In this document: one piece after another, positions 1-11,644 of the stretch
Layout: the number at the start of each line of letters is the position of its first letter
Numbering within the stretch: position 1 is the first letter of the stretch
Assembly (NCBI RefSeq): GCF_905163445.1
Contig: NC_053182.1
Span: forward strand, 8,680,001 to 8,744,000
DNA: 64,000 nt
Direction: 5' to 3'
Origin: Pararge aegeria
Taxonomy: Eukaryota > Arthropoda > Insecta > Lepidoptera > Nymphalidae
The notes under the pieces: generated by a model
What the model was told of the DNA's origin: nothing
The model's database searches: none
The model's input: only the letters and a program-made list of their open reading frames with translations
Position numbers and translations under genes: made by a program

Positions 1-180
1 ATGTTGTGTGAACCCAACGGCGTGTTTAGTCTACTAATCCAGACTTGGCCAACGTGGTAGACTATGGCCTAAACCCATCTCATTCTTTGAGGAGACCCGT
101 GCACTATAGTGAGCCGGCAGTGAGAGGAGTATTTGTTTATGATGAACCATTTTATGAGCGCTTGCAGACAAAGCATCATG
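1..180 (+). repeat. SINE-A tail fragment
   Basis: The block shares the order of short motifs seen in the full SINE-A copy at 22,993-23,302: 'tgtgaa', 'ccaatccagacttggcc', 'gtggtagactatggcc', 'gagacccgtgc' and 'tagtgagccg'. Only the tRNA-unrelated tail is present; the head lies beyond the window edge or is lost. The 67-codon ORF inside it is a by-product of the repeat. Confidence 0.7.
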
Positions 181-2440
181 TGAGCTGGTTAACTTCTTGC
201 TTGGTTTACAAATACTATCATTTTAGGCTGATATCATATTCATATTAAAAATAAATCGAATGGTGAAAAAGCTATTAAAATTGTTCATTAGTTTAAGAGT
301 TTATCTATTACAAAAACAAACAAACAATAACTCATTAAATAAGTACATAGATAGCTAGGTATTTATAGGTACATTTCTTTCCAGCGAGTCTGGCTCGCTC
401 TTTTTGGTTTTATTTTAAGCAAATATTTTTATCTGCCATGATATGAAATTCAATGCGTTGTAGATTTTTTGCATAATTTTAAAGTATTTCATAAAACTAT
501 CGTCCTGGAATTTTTTCTCTGGACATAGCTCGGGCGGATAGGTAAATGGGATATTGATGGATTTATCTTCGCGTTCTTCATGACAAAGGATAAAACCAGG
601 AATACATTTGCAACACGCCACGCTAGACGTCATGCGAATTAATAGGATTTTAATTTGCTCGACATTCGTAGCGTTACGTGGTTAGAGGTGTTGTTTCACA
701 TCGCCCAAAATAACTGTTCTATGTATCAAAATCGTTATACTCAATTTAGTAAAAAATCAAATTATTTACTTAGGGTCCTTATCGTATTTAAACTGGGATT
801 TTTTTAATGAGAAAATTTTAATCATGCTGTTATTTCTACACAGTATACCCTGACTCGCACTATTACACTATATATATATTTCATCTGGTCGCCTCTAAAG
901 GTTAAATAGCCTAAAACGTGTTATAGAGCAGTAATGATGTGAGTAAATTTAAAAGTATCACTAAATTTATAATAAGCACGATCATGAATTTGTGTGCTGT
1001 CCGAGTCACAGAGTTAAAAAGCGTCAATTCAACAAATTTAAATTCCAAAAGTATAAACGTTGTTTTCGAAAGCGTAACGAATTGTAAAGTTTTTACCAAA
1101 ATTTGTCCGCGATATCGCATTGTCGCCCGGAAACGTATTTGTTCCAAACATTTCATTAATTCCAGAACAAAATCCACAAACACCACTTTTTAACAATCGA
1201 ACAACAGCGATTGCAATATTCTCTTCGATTTCGCTAGAAACAATTTCATTTGGCTCATGGTCCTTTCTGATCGTATGTAACAATGACTTTAATCCTATTA
1301 AAACGGACACACATTGTGCCAGAATTGTAGCGTGGTGGCTTTGGTCTGTCGCCGTTCCCGACGGCTCACTGCCTCCTCTAACCGGAACCAGACCTTAAAC
1401 AGAGTTAAACATGGTTTAATTTCCCTGCCGAAGCGTCACTGAAAAGCTCCGCCTAGTTGAAACACAACTGTGCTGGGAGGAAATAAAATAGCACGGGAAG
1501 CGATGCGGGCGTCGGACGAAGCGATTATGCAGTGGAGAATAATGGGCGCCGGTCCACATGCACGTTTTTGTTTGTGGTCTGTGACGCGATTTATACGCGA
1601 ATTTCTACCATCGCTGAAGTGAGCACTATTCACAATAATTGCTTTGAACAAAATTTCATGGCATGTAACTTTTACCGGTTGGTACGGTACATGCGTTTCG
1701 CTTTTGAAATCGTTTGTTACGTATCGCTTTCAAGTTACACCGATATAGCTAAATCATGGAAATGTTCTAGATTTAATAATATATGCTTGTACTAGTTACT
1801 GCCCGCGACACTATGCATAAAAAACTTGAGCTCTGTGAAAAATGAAAACAAATCTATCCCATTAAATTTTCAGGGTAGAGAGTAGCTTATGTGTTGTTCC
1901 AGACTAAAAATCTATCTCTACGCTAAATTGCATCCAGATCCGTTCTGCTGCTCTGGCGTGTTTGAGGCTCAAACATCTATCCAAACATTCGCATTTTTTA
2001 ATATTAAAAGAAAGGAAGCATAAAAGTTATGTTATATTAAGTCACACAGTCTACTTTTGTCTGAACACAAAAAAAATACGATACTTTAAAACATTGGCCT
2101 TTAGCAAAAACTACTGCTGTGTTTCTGCGGCTTCTATCTACTTTCTTAACCAGTGAACAGTCATATCAAATAGACTTTCTCAAAAAGTCTCTTAGGGATG
2201 CCTACTGGAAATAGAGAATACAAAATATTCCCTTGTGGCTTCCCAAGAACTCTTAACATTTGTCGATTCGTAATTGATTTCGCATGTCTGATATCACGTC
2301 AAATCTAATACGGTGAAAATAACTAAGTTTACTCAAATATTATGTTTATCGATTGCAGATTCCGAAAATAAATGATAATGTATATGAAAAAGTTTTCGGA
2401 GTTGTGTGCATTTTTGTTTGAGGAATTAAAATAGAACTTG
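181..2440. other. Unassigned AT-rich DNA with one GC-richer patch
   Basis: No repeat family or gene is recognised. Small ORFs of 84-92 codons overlap each other on both strands between 911 and 1398, which is expected by chance and does not support coding. About 1,105-1,600 is less AT-rich than its surroundings and holds short GC-rich words such as 'gccgttcccgacggctc' and 'gggcgccggtcc'. It could be a weak regulatory island but nothing proves it. Confidence 0.4.
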
Positions 2441-2444
2441 TTTT

Positions 2445-2535
2445 AGCGGTGCAGGAAAGCATGACTTAAAGCTCTCCATAGTGTTCTCAAAGGCGTGTGA
2501 AGTCTACCAATCCGCAGGTTTGTTGGATAATGGTG
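2445..2535 (+). repeat. SINE-A middle fragment
   Basis: It contains 'gctctccatagtgttctcaa', then 'ggcgtgtgaagtctaccaa' and 'tccgca', matching the same section of the full copy at 22,993-23,302. Both ends are missing, so this is a relic. Confidence 0.75.
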
Positions 2536-2579
2536 ATGTTGATCTTGAAAAAAGATCTGTTTTGCGATAGTGTTCGAGA

Positions 2580-2900
2580 ATGTTGAGTTTTGGTTTCAGA
2601 CACAACTACAAGCTATTTGAATGCATAAATTCAAATTGGTTTGCAATAATTAAACACATTGATATGAATAATGAATGTAAATATGAGTTCAAATGTTTCA
2701 TTGATTCAAGCATTATAGAACAAGCTACTCGTGTGAAAAGTTCTTTTGATAGCATTTATTTGCAAGAAAATATTGAAGTAACTGGTTCTAGAAATTCAAC
2801 TAAATTGGTATTGCTGAATCGAGAATTTTTATTCCCGACGTTTTTCACTGGAAATTTTTCTTTGGCCTTAGATAGCAACATTATCTCAAAAATGTCTTAA
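2580..2900 (+). CDS. Hypothetical 106-codon ORF, unrecognised
   Basis: This is one of the longest ATG-to-stop frames in the window and, unlike most of the others, it is not inside a repeat I recognise and has no matching antisense ORF. The predicted protein is about 106 residues, acidic to neutral, rich in Phe, Ile, Asn and Ser, with four Cys at about residues 14, 33 and 39 and no signal peptide or obvious membrane segment. I recognise no domain. It starts 45 bases after a SINE-A fragment, so it may be part of an unrecognised mobile element. Chance is a serious alternative in AT-rich DNA. Confidence 0.15.
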   Translation: MLSFGFRHNYKLFECINSNWFAIIKHIDMNNECKYEFKCFIDSSIIEQATRVKSSFDSIYLQENIEVTGSRNSTKLVLLNREFLFPTFFTGNFSLALDSNIISKMS

Positions 2901-4740
2901 ACTCGCTGCCGGTATTGATCCGTCCTTTTACTTGTTTTACCTACTGTAAGAGGTTTCTTTAAAATCAATTGGGAGTACCCAGTTAATCCGGTCTAAAGTC
3001 TATGGCGCAACTTTTAATAGCCTTATCAACGTCAGACAGACCACTCTCTGTGCCATTTCCTTCCCTTACTCGAGACTTACCACGCTTAATTTAAGGTACG
3101 TTAGATAAAGTGTTGGTGTTCAAGATATTTTATCAGCTATAAATATAGAAAGAAATAGCAGGGAAATTAACTAATTGTTAACTAAAGTTACAAATCTTTT
3201 AATACAAAAATCTATGCATATACATATTAATATGTGCCAACAGATTCTACACGAATCTTCTAACTCCAAAACTACGCGTTTCGCTATTATAATATTACTA
3301 GGTACTGGCCGCTTTCTTCGTCTGCAGTTATGACGATTTTTTTACAAATCTCTTTGGAACCGCTTGTTTGCATGTTACTCTCCGTCCTTTCTACTGACTC
3401 TATGCAAATCAAAAATCAATTTTATTCGTTGTTTACTTAGGGCATACAGCAAGGCCAAACAAACAAACGAAGTCTTGCATTCATTATACTAGTTAGGTTT
3501 AGCACGGATGTATAACCTGAACTGCATAAACTGCACGGAAGATAAATAAAAAACCCTCGCCTGGAATTAAAATGGATTTAGTAGAAGTAGTACTAGTAAG
3601 TAGAAGTTATAGCCATGTTTTTTTTATCGTTTAAGGATAACATTATAATAGGATATTTATGTAAGCTTACGTTTTATATAAACTTTGAACTTATCGAGTC
3701 AAATGTATTGCCATGCAAATGGGGCTTGCTTACATTTGGCAACAGTTGTTTTTCTATTTTCCAGGTCATGTTTAATAATTCCGTTGCGTAAATATTTATT
3801 ATTAAAGTACCTATTACTCGCGTTTTAAATTTTTAATCTTTTCTTATTTAATAATAATATATGTCTTGTCTTAGTTTAGTCGTTTTCATTTCCAATAAAG
3901 TGCTAGTCGAGTTATCATAGTTGAACTTCAACTTACTATCATGCGGTAAACATTATGTCCACCCGGCATTGTCGGGCTACTTTAATGGTTCGGTAAAAGA
4001 GTTCACAGCCGTTAAATCTGCCATAAACAATAAAATTTGCATTTATTGGTCGTCTTCAGTGTCGTAAATTCACAACGAGTGAGCTGCCAACGACATTTTG
4101 AGTGAATGTCTATGGCCATTACACTAGATACTGCATAGAGCGTAGCGAGATTTCGTGAACTTGCCGATGTGCAATAATTGAAATCACCAGTCAATTAATG
4201 ACTGCAGCGCCTGTGACGGCTGCGATGTCGCGGTACGGCTGCATACCAATTATTGTCATTAGTTCACCCATCCGCTTTATGCCTACAATACAGTTCAAAA
4301 TGCTCTGCAAGCGATGTAGAAGTTTAATTGTCTATCTTAAAGATATTATAAGACCAACAAACAAAACAAAACTGAAGATTTATATGATGATTGTATATGA
4401 TATGTTGATTATACTTACATAAACTGAAGAAACAGAACTCTCATAGGATTAATCCCGAGTTTGTTTGTCTTAAAATTAATAATAGAATATTAAATAAACA
4501 GACAGGAATTTGACGCGTTTGGAAAATCATGTGGCGGAAAATTTTGGCTTGGCACCGGGTGGCGAGAACTCACCCTACGCCACTGCAGCGGTTTACTTAA
4601 CAGATTTCCGTAATCGTATATTAGCTGTAATCAGTAACGCATTGAAGCCACCATAAATTCCACGTACATTATACGATTTGGTTAGAACTTTAAGAAAGTG
4701 GTTAAATAACTCAAAAGGTGCAAACACATTACAATAAAAA
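2901..4740. other. Unassigned AT-rich DNA with small repeat relic
   Basis: No gene is seen. 'gttactctccgtcctttcta' with 'ctctatgcaaatc' near 3,373-3,412 resembles the middle of repeat G (compare 62,420-62,450). An octamer-type POU site, ATGCAAAT, lies at 3,713-3,720. About 4,500-4,690 is GC-richer and could be a regulatory patch. Confidence 0.35.
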
Positions 4741-4744
4741 CAAA

Positions 4745-4895
4745 TATTCTCAATATGAACCCATTATCGGCCCACTATATGGCACGGGTCTTCTCTCAAT
4801 AGGATGAACGTGCGTGCCAGATGTAAGTAACTCAGTCTGCTAAAAGGCAATCCGAAGCTCTAATCACTAGGCTATCACCGCTGTAAAATATTCGT
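4745..4895 (-). repeat. SINE-A, reverse copy, decayed
   Basis: The forward strand reads 'aacccattatcggcccacta', 'cacgggtcttctctcaa' and then 'ctctaatcactaggctatca', which is the reverse complement of the SINE-A tail followed by a fragment of its tRNA-like head. The middle is shortened. Confidence 0.65.
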
Positions 4896-5189
4896 TTGGG
4901 TTAGTACTATAATTTTAAGCAAACAACTGACGAAGCTATAAAAGTACTTATTTGTCTTCTATGAGCGTTTTCGACGGCTGTTTTCGCACTAAATATGCCA
5001 TTATTGTCGGTTGGTGGCTATACGTCAAAATTAATGATGCGAAAACCCGTAACCAGCCGCCTATGCGACGCATACTTTACATTAAACTTAAAAAGCCTTA
5101 TTTGCAGTTAGCTTTTAGTGGGCTAGGATTCGTAGGCTTTATTTTGCTTACACCAGTAGTAGTAATAGTAGAAATATGAGTTTTTAGTA

Positions 5190-5320
5190 CTTGTAGAGCT
5201 TTTCATGACAGAGCTCGTCCGGGGAAATACTACCTTCATGCTTTTTCCTTCTACCAATCAGCATTGCCGTGTTCCTGTCTGAAGAGGCGTAGTTGCCGTT
5301 ATATTTACAGTACCTAATAT
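5190..5320 (+). repeat. Repeat F ('gagctcgtccgg' family)
   Basis: It carries the ordered words 'tgacagagctcgtccgggg', 'tactaccttcatgctt', 'cagcattgccgtgttcc' and 'ggcgtagttgccg'. The same series recurs at 36,045, 37,450, 49,355 (reverse) and 60,140. I regard it as the tail of a lepidopteran retroelement; the name used here is local. Confidence 0.7.
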
Positions 5321-5979
5321 GAGACTTTACACCTACGCCTTAGGTAGAAGGACATTGCATATTTATTACGAACGACCATCATGTATAAAATCTCCTTGAG
5401 AATGTTTCCAATCCGGACTTTTCCCGATAAGTTCCGGTTTGCATTATTCTCATGTAATTAATTTTATGAACCCTGCCGCCCATATGTAATTGGTGAACAT
5501 TTTTTGTATGTCTATTGAGAATGTATAATACATAGGTAAAGTCATTCATTAAAGTGACTCACTAATAACATTGTATAAAACTAGAAAGCTTATATTTCAC
5601 TATCTGTACTCTATTAACTCGTATTACATAAACAAGTTTATGGAACGAACTTGTTAAGCTGACCTAGTAATATGTGTTGCCCACCAAATACTAACAGAAG
5701 GAGCGTGATGAACCAATGATTCCTTCTCCTTTTTTAGAGAGAGACTTTTTTCCAAAAAGTAGAAAATGACTAGGCTGAGGAAGATATTTTAATTTTAACT
5801 CCGGTTAGGTTAATAAAAACATTTGTTCTTATTCAACTGCAAGAATAAATATTACACATGTGATTTATAACAAATAAGTTAAACAATTTTTACCATTACA
5901 AAAAGAACAAAGAAACAACTTACAATACCACACTCCGCCGCAGACAAAGTTGAAGAAAATAAGAATAAGGAAAGCCATT

Positions 5980-6200
5980 CATGAGTACATCCGCGCGAAG
6001 CAAAGTATCGAGAAAGGGGATAATGTAATGAAGTTGAGATGGTCGGGTGTTTGGTAGAGAGCGCGGGAGCGAGCGGAGCGGCGCTTCGACACAATAGGCG
6101 CGATGGCGCAGCGACGGAACCGGATAGCGCCTATTGCCGGCAACTCTCTGCCGATAAGAACCACCGCGGCCGCGCTCGCTCTGTGCCTGCCCCTGATTTA
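5980..6200. promoter_or_regulatory. GC-rich island, candidate regulatory element
   Basis: This is a sharply GC-rich, CpG-rich block inside AT-rich DNA ('gcgggagcgagcggagcgg', 'ccaccgcggccgcgctcgc'). Just after it comes 'tgatttatagtcgacg', whose TTTATAG core resembles a posterior-Hox/Caudal-type site. No splice-flanked ORF is visible; the 60-71 codon reverse ORFs are composition artefacts. Enhancer or promoter function is inference only. Confidence 0.35.
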
Positions 6201-6279
6201 TAGTCGACGTGTCTCCTTTTTAATGAGTCCGTAAGAAGATATCTCCCAGAACACTACAATAAATTTCTCAGCTGTGACT

Positions 6280-6440
6280 CGCCAAAATGCCTCCGTATCG
6301 ATATCTGCAAACAAACGCAGTTTCATCCCGTTAATCTGCCTCAACGAACGTACCACGTAAGTTGTGCTTATCTCGGGTAATGGCCGTCTATCTAGTTGAT
6401 CTGCCTGTTTTATTTATGGCCATGTTTTTCTTTACACGCT
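6280..6440. promoter_or_regulatory. Candidate regulatory patch
   Basis: It is of balanced composition, with 'ccccgttaatctgcc'-like and 'ttttatttatggcc' (about 6,407-6,420) homeodomain/Caudal-type words and 'gcttatct' GATA-type words. It sits next to the 6.0-6.2 kb GC island, so the two could form one module. Confidence 0.25.
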
Positions 6441-7475
6441 CCTTCCAATTTGTGGAGAGTGAAAGGGATTGTTATGAGGCTGCCATGTTTCATAGCAATA
6501 AACATGTGTATCCCAAATAACAACATTAACAATTTCCTTTACCGGTAGTTTCAGAACACAATCGTACCGTTGTTTTCTTCAAACATTGTTTGCGCTGTTT
6601 TACAGTGAATTCACCAACTATTTCAATTTAGTTTTCTGAACTGGCTGATTGTTTCGGAATTCCCAATTTAAGAGTTTTTGGTCTCGGTAATTCGCTAAAA
6701 TTGTTGAATATTACAAGAGCACAATTTTATTGTATTCGACATTAAAGTAAAATCGTATTCCGGAGCATCCTCAGGAGATGTTGACTTTATAATTATTTTA
6801 TCAGTAATTGTAAAGTCAGCACAGCAAGTATAGCAAATTAAGCTTCATTTTCATAATTTAAGTTTCTTATTTATTTTTTAATTTTAGTACGAAAAGAATT
6901 TTAGCCCTTTCGAGATTCAGCTAACTCACTCTAGCTTTAACCGACTAAAATATTGTTTAGTTTATGTTGTGTATAACTATTTTAACTTTCAAGTCTAAGC
7001 ATTGGTTATACATAATATATATAATCGAACGAACCCTAAAAACTGCTGATGCCTAAAGTGGCAGAGATCAGATAGTTTTGAAGTTGTAGTTTCAAGGCTT
7101 TATGGCTTACTATAGATTTGTCTTCTTTTATTAACCCTTATTCAAACTCCGGGATGAATAAAATCGGTTATAGATTTTATTAAATTTGCGTTAATTATAA
7201 TCGTGGTCCTAACTAAATATTCTGTATTAGCTTTTACCCGAGACTAAGATCATCGGTCGTTTTTTTTCAGATTTTGCAAAAGGCACGCGGTAATCATTAG
7301 TTTTCCCGATCTTTAGAATTCCCTAACTCTTTTATAATATCAGATGGATAAGTACAATTTTATATGTATACATGGATATTATGGATATCGGTCAATTACG
7401 TGCACCCTCGTTACATATACAGTGGCTGTACGTTTGTTCTATATAAGTAGTGTGTTCATCCTGCTAAATTTATTG
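6441..7475. other. Unassigned AT-rich DNA
   Basis: No gene, repeat family or strong motif cluster is seen. A 12-base match to the start of miR-124 at 7,280-7,291 was examined and rejected. Confidence 0.4.
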
Positions 7476-7640
7476 CGCTTTTATATCAGCCAGCACAGAG
7501 GTCCCCTTTCGTTCGTATCAGACCGCGCGGAGCCCGGCTTAGTGAAGTCGCAATTACGTTTTACCGGCTTTGACTCTAACGGAGGACTTTTGCCGTCCAT
7601 CGAATCGTAATGGAATTAGCGTTCCAACGTTCTTTTAATT
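7476..7640. promoter_or_regulatory. GC-richer island, candidate regulatory element
   Basis: This island is CpG-bearing ('cagaccgcgcggagcccgg', 'taacggaggacttttgcc') and includes 'cgtaatggaattagcg' homeodomain-type words near 7,606-7,621. An 88-codon ORF (7,344-7,610) runs through it but has no recognisable domain. Confidence 0.3.
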
Positions 7641-7877
7641 TGTACTCGATCCTTGTTCTAAACGAATCTTCCGCCGTTGGCTGGTCTTTTCTTTTTTTGA
7701 AAGTCGAGAGCAAGATTGCATGTGGCCTATTTTATTTAAATTGAAGTTAGAGCTTTTAGGATCCCAATGATTCTCAGGCGGAGTCATCTGCTTATTATTT
7801 AAAAATAAAATGAGCTGAGCTGAGCTTTTAAAGGTGCTGCTCGAACAACTGGACTGTTTGTGCTGTTTTATGCAGAT

Positions 7878-7916
7878 AGCTATTATAAAGCTTGATTTTC
7901 AAGCTTTATAATAGCT
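7878..7916. repeat. Perfect 18-bp inverted repeat, 3-nt loop
   Basis: Arm agctattataaagcttga (7,878-7,895) is followed by the loop ttt and then its exact reverse complement (7,899-7,916). A partial echo, 'ttcaagcttgctgcttgaa', follows at once. See findings for its possible origin. Confidence 0.95.
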
Positions 7917-8714
7917 TGAAATTTTCAAGCTTGCTGCTTGAAAATGCTTAAAATGGAAAAAAGTTAAGGCCCAAATTGCAAAAACAATGCACTGGGAAAA
8001 ATAAATCAGTAAAAGTAATTTCTCCTCCGGCTGTATTGAATTTCTAGCTCGTAGCTAAAGACCTAAACATATGATATTTGAAGTAGAAAGTTGACTCGAA
8101 GCCGAAAAATATTTTAAATACGTACATACATTGTACATAATATGGATAACATATCGATGTAGTTTTAAAAAGTTTTATTTGGCTACTTTTTACTACCAGA
8201 TTCTACGCTCGTAGCACAGTGCTACGATTATATTTTATTTGAGTAAATTTTATAGCACGCGTATGCCCATACGCGTGTGATAAACAAACTACGATCTTTG
8301 CTCAGCATTTTATTTAATAGCTCGTTGCAACTAAAAACATTCGAACACGAGGTACGGATGTACAAATAGCTCGAAATTTCTTAACACATGTACATTCGCG
8401 TAAAGCAAAATCTCCTCCAATAGTTATTATTATTCGATCGCTACGAAGCGCTGTGACCTCGCGTCCTATCGCGCCATTTTGAAAGCAGGCCACCTTTATG
8501 AATTACAAACTGCAATGTTAATCACATCGAGTCCTTACTACCGACTTACGCCTGTTATCAAATTATTAAATGTAATCCAAATTCTTCTGAAGACTGATTT
8601 AGACTACTAACTTAGTGTTAGTGCTTTCCATATCTACACGGAAAAGTAGCACTACTAAATTCAAACAAAATAAAAAAACAATTGCAACATAATATTATGT
8701 TAAGATTTAAAGTG

Positions 8715-8795
8715 TTAAGTGAACGTGCCAGCGTCACGTCCGCGAACTGCTCCGTCAGCAGCAGCCGCGGGAACACGGCCTGCGACACAGCGACA
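8715..8795. promoter_or_regulatory. Small GC-rich island
   Basis: It reads 'cagcgtcacgtccgcgaac' then 'cagcagccgcgggaacac'. It includes CACGTC/CGTCACG (bZIP/E-box-like) words and sits about 110 bases before the perfect hairpin at 8,909. Function unknown. Confidence 0.25.
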
Positions 8796-8908
8796 TACTT
8801 TAAGAAATTTAACTGTGCAAAGTTATCTCAAAAAATTATGCGGTGACAACCTAGACAGTACAAGTTTTTAAAGTGAAACTTGTATTACATCGTCTCGAAA
8901 TTTTTCGT

Positions 8909-8949
8909 CTGTGTGTTGCCATGTCGCGTGGCGACATGGCAACACACAG
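8909..8949. repeat. Perfect 19-bp inverted repeat, 3-nt loop
   Basis: Arm ctgtgtgttgccatgtcgc (8,909-8,927), loop gtg, and the exact reverse complement at 8,931-8,949. It is GC-richer than its flanks, so the stem would be stable as RNA or as a cruciform. Confidence 0.95.
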
Positions 8950-9745
8950 CTCCACTAAGTCAGCGGTAATGATTCGGATGACATCTTCATATTTTCGTCA
9001 ATAAATCAGTAAGTACTGCCACCTTTGCAAAATATCTAGACCCTGATTTCGATAACAAGGTCCAACTTAATTGCAAGAAATAACATTAATATAAGTGATC
9101 TGCTTGAACTAATTCAATCTTACACTCCAAGTACCGTAACGGTATGGTTGAGGACATGCAAAGTCTACGGCCGACGATTTACAAGACAAAGCGAATCTAC
9201 ACCTTTAATCCCGAACATCGGCCCTCCAATTCATTATGTGGTATGTGATTCGGCGCTGTTTTTTTGTTCTGAAAAGCTAAGTTTCTACTGCCAAGAATAG
9301 GATAAAACTGATAGGCACTGATTATTTCGTAGAACTATTCGTAAAGCACCTGGGTATCAAATAAGTGTTTTAGGAATTAAGTTTGCAAAACAATCCCTCT
9401 CTCACATGAAACTAGACCTCTGAGCCCAGCAATGGAAGAATAATAGACTGAGAATGAAAATGATGATGTTTTGTGACCTAGTTGTGAATCCAGACCAGCA
9501 GTTTGCTTGGCGACGCACCGTGGACGCTTATTCGACCTTTTCTTTCGTAGGATATGAAATGAAGATTTTTTCCATAAATATATTATGTTTTTGATTAATG
9601 CTTCTTTTTAAATGCCATATTTCAACCTTTCATTCATATTTTGTATACCAATGATTTCGACGTTTCACCTCTGTTAGGCGTCCCTCGATGGCTCTAAGTT
9701 TTCTTTTAGTTTTACGATGTACGTGAAAGCGGAACACCACACCAT
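8950..9745. other. Unassigned AT-rich DNA
   Basis: Nothing recognisable is seen apart from a short CpG-bearing stretch near 9,130-9,190. Confidence 0.4.
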
Positions 9746-9749
9746 TTTG

Positions 9750-9935
9750 ACGACCTCCGCGGTGCAGTGATGAGCGCTGTGATCTTGTAAGTAGAAGGTC
9801 CCGGGTTCGGGTTTCCAAATTTCTCTGATTTTTCGGCCGTGCCTTGTTACCACCCTGCCCATAAACGTGTTCTGGCATGCGAATTAGCGTTCCGGTAAGA
9901 CTTCGCGTAGAAACCAAAAAAGAGTATAGTTTCAA
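9750..9935 (+). repeat. SINE-C, tRNA-headed copy
   Basis: The left part is a tRNA-like head: an A-box-like 'ggtgcagtgatgagcgc' and a B-box-like 'cccgggttcgggtt'. The body has 'cggccgtgccttgttaccac', 'ctgcccataaacgtg' and 'agcgttccggtaagac', matching the body of copies at 29,690 (+) and 59,570 (-). The reverse-strand ORFs of 62 and 101 codons here are repeat shadows. Confidence 0.8.
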
Positions 9936-10448
9936 TTTTATTTGCCATATCCAATAATGTTAGCCCGCTACTTTCCTAGTACTTACCACTACGTAAAAAT
10001 GCAGTCAAAGGCTATGTTATAATGAGATAAAATTAATTACTATCAAATTCTGTTTTTTTTTTTTTGTCAGGAAGAACGCATTTTAACTTTATTATCATTT
10101 ATGTCAAAATAAAACTGTAAAAAATATAAAAAAACACATTTGTGGAAAAACATTTGCAAACTGCGAAAACAATTGGCTAAAAATTGTTTCCTGAGCCATT
10201 ATTTTGTTATGAAGCGGATTAAATGAGTTATACAAAGTATGGCTACATTTCATGCTTTTACATTGCTTGAGCTTAGACAAGTTTGGTCTTTTTATGATGA
10301 TACAGGCTCGCTATATTCAAGTACTTGTAAAATAAAATAATATTCGTTGATAGATTGTACCTACACTAGGTCCGATCTAAATTAAAATTTTATCTTGGAG
10401 TATTCTGTGTTTTACTTTTATAAGTTAAGAAGAACAACTATGTATGAT

Positions 10449-10692
10449 TAATGGTGCAGTCGGCCAAGTTTGTGAGTCCAAGGATGTGGGTTCGATTCCC
10501 CCAACTAGAAAATGTTTGTGATATGAACATGAATGTTTTACAGCATTTGGGTGTTTATCTGCATATTAAGTATAATTCATTTCAGTTACCATAGTATATT
10601 ATTCATAAAAATATTCATCAGTCATCTTAGTACCCATAACACAAGCTACGCTTACTTTAGGGCTAGATTGCGATGTGTGTATTGTTGTATCA
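10449..10692 (+). repeat. SINE-B, tRNA-headed copy
   Basis: The head has 'gtgcagtcggccaagtt' and a B-box-like 'gggttcgattccccc'. The body has 'cagcatttgggtgtttatct', 'catcagtcatcttagtac', 'cataacacaagctacgctta' and 'gggctagattgcgatgtg'. The same body occurs reversed at 20,340-20,545 and 62,640-62,880. Confidence 0.85.
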
Positions 10693-10721
10693 ATTTATTT
10701 GTTTATTTAACATTAAAAATT

Positions 10722-10870
10722 CAAAATTCAAAATTCAAAATTCATTTATTTCAAGTAGGCCTAATACAAGCACTTTTGAAACGTCAAGTCTGTCCGTGTG
10801 TAGTGACTCTACCACCGGTTCGGAAGGCAGATTCTACCGAGAAGAAGCCGGCAAGAAATTACAACGTTGC
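10722..10870 (-). repeat. Repeat E: LINE 3' end, reverse copy
   Basis: It contains tandem 'attcaaa' words, 'catttatttcaagtaggcc', 'cttttgaaacgtcaagtc', 'ccaccggttcggaaggc' and 'gagaagaagccggcaag'. This is a very common lepidopteran LINE tail; the tandem hexamer-like end marks the 3' terminus, so the element points left. It is inserted about 30 bases after SINE-B. Other copies lie at 37,813 (+), 43,030, 48,285 and 57,751. Confidence 0.85.
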
Positions 10871-11640
10871 ATACTGAAACCGAATCCGGACTTTTCACGA
10901 CCTTAAGAGTGAACATAAGAGGAAAAGAAATACACTCTCACATTTGTTAAACTGTTCTTTGATTTATATTCCAAAAGCCATTTATGTAGAAAATATGACA
11001 TCCGACGCAGTAAATTTTCATCATAATATGTCCCGCTGCATTTAATGTTGAATTGTGTCAGACTGAGAAAATACGAAATATTGCTCAAGTCAACATCTGC
11101 ATAGAGATTTGTCCGGTACGTAGCTTCGATGACGTAAATAATTTACGATCGTTCTGTCGATGCATGAATATTCGACGACGTGACGGTTAGCTCGGGAAAC
11201 ATTTTTCATCTACAGAGGAACGCCAAAGTCTCGCGGAGGGATATTACTCTGAGAAGTTGAGCGCCGATATATTGTTGCCTCGCCTCAATTTTAATATCGA
11301 CTTATGCATGGACGGTGAAAGGCAGGCAACATTATCCGGAGAATAGCTTAAATTTGTTTCTGAGAAATTCGTAGTTTTTGTAACGTGAATTGCTCTTCCG
11401 CTCTAGGTGATGAGATCCAGTCGAACCCGAGTCATAAGGTTTGTAATACGATTTTACGACCAGCTTAGGACGTAAGTTATAGTACCTACATATTTTGAAT
11501 AATTTTACCTCACAAAAAAGAATCACAAGGGCCGGGCAGACATGATAGGCTTTCAAGAGTAGGTTTATAATAATCCTTCCCTATTACCGTAAGTCCTCAC
11601 TATCTGAGATCAAAATTGTAATTTAATATGCCTTGTATAG
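10871..11640. other. Unassigned DNA, small CpG-bearing patch
   Basis: No gene is seen. About 11,105-11,310 is CpG-richer ('tattcgacgacgtgacgg', 'gtctcgcggagggatatt') with 'gtaaataatttacg' (an imperfect palindrome). It may be a regulatory patch. Confidence 0.3.
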
Positions 11641-11644
11641 ATTA

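Noticed and set aside
911..1398. Cluster of 84-92 codon ORFs on both strands.
   Set aside because: They overlap each other in several frames with no domain or codon signal; best explained by chance.
7280..7300. 12-base match to the start of miR-124 (aaggcacgcggt).
   Set aside because: The match ends before the rest of the mature sequence, and neither flank can fold back on it as a precursor.
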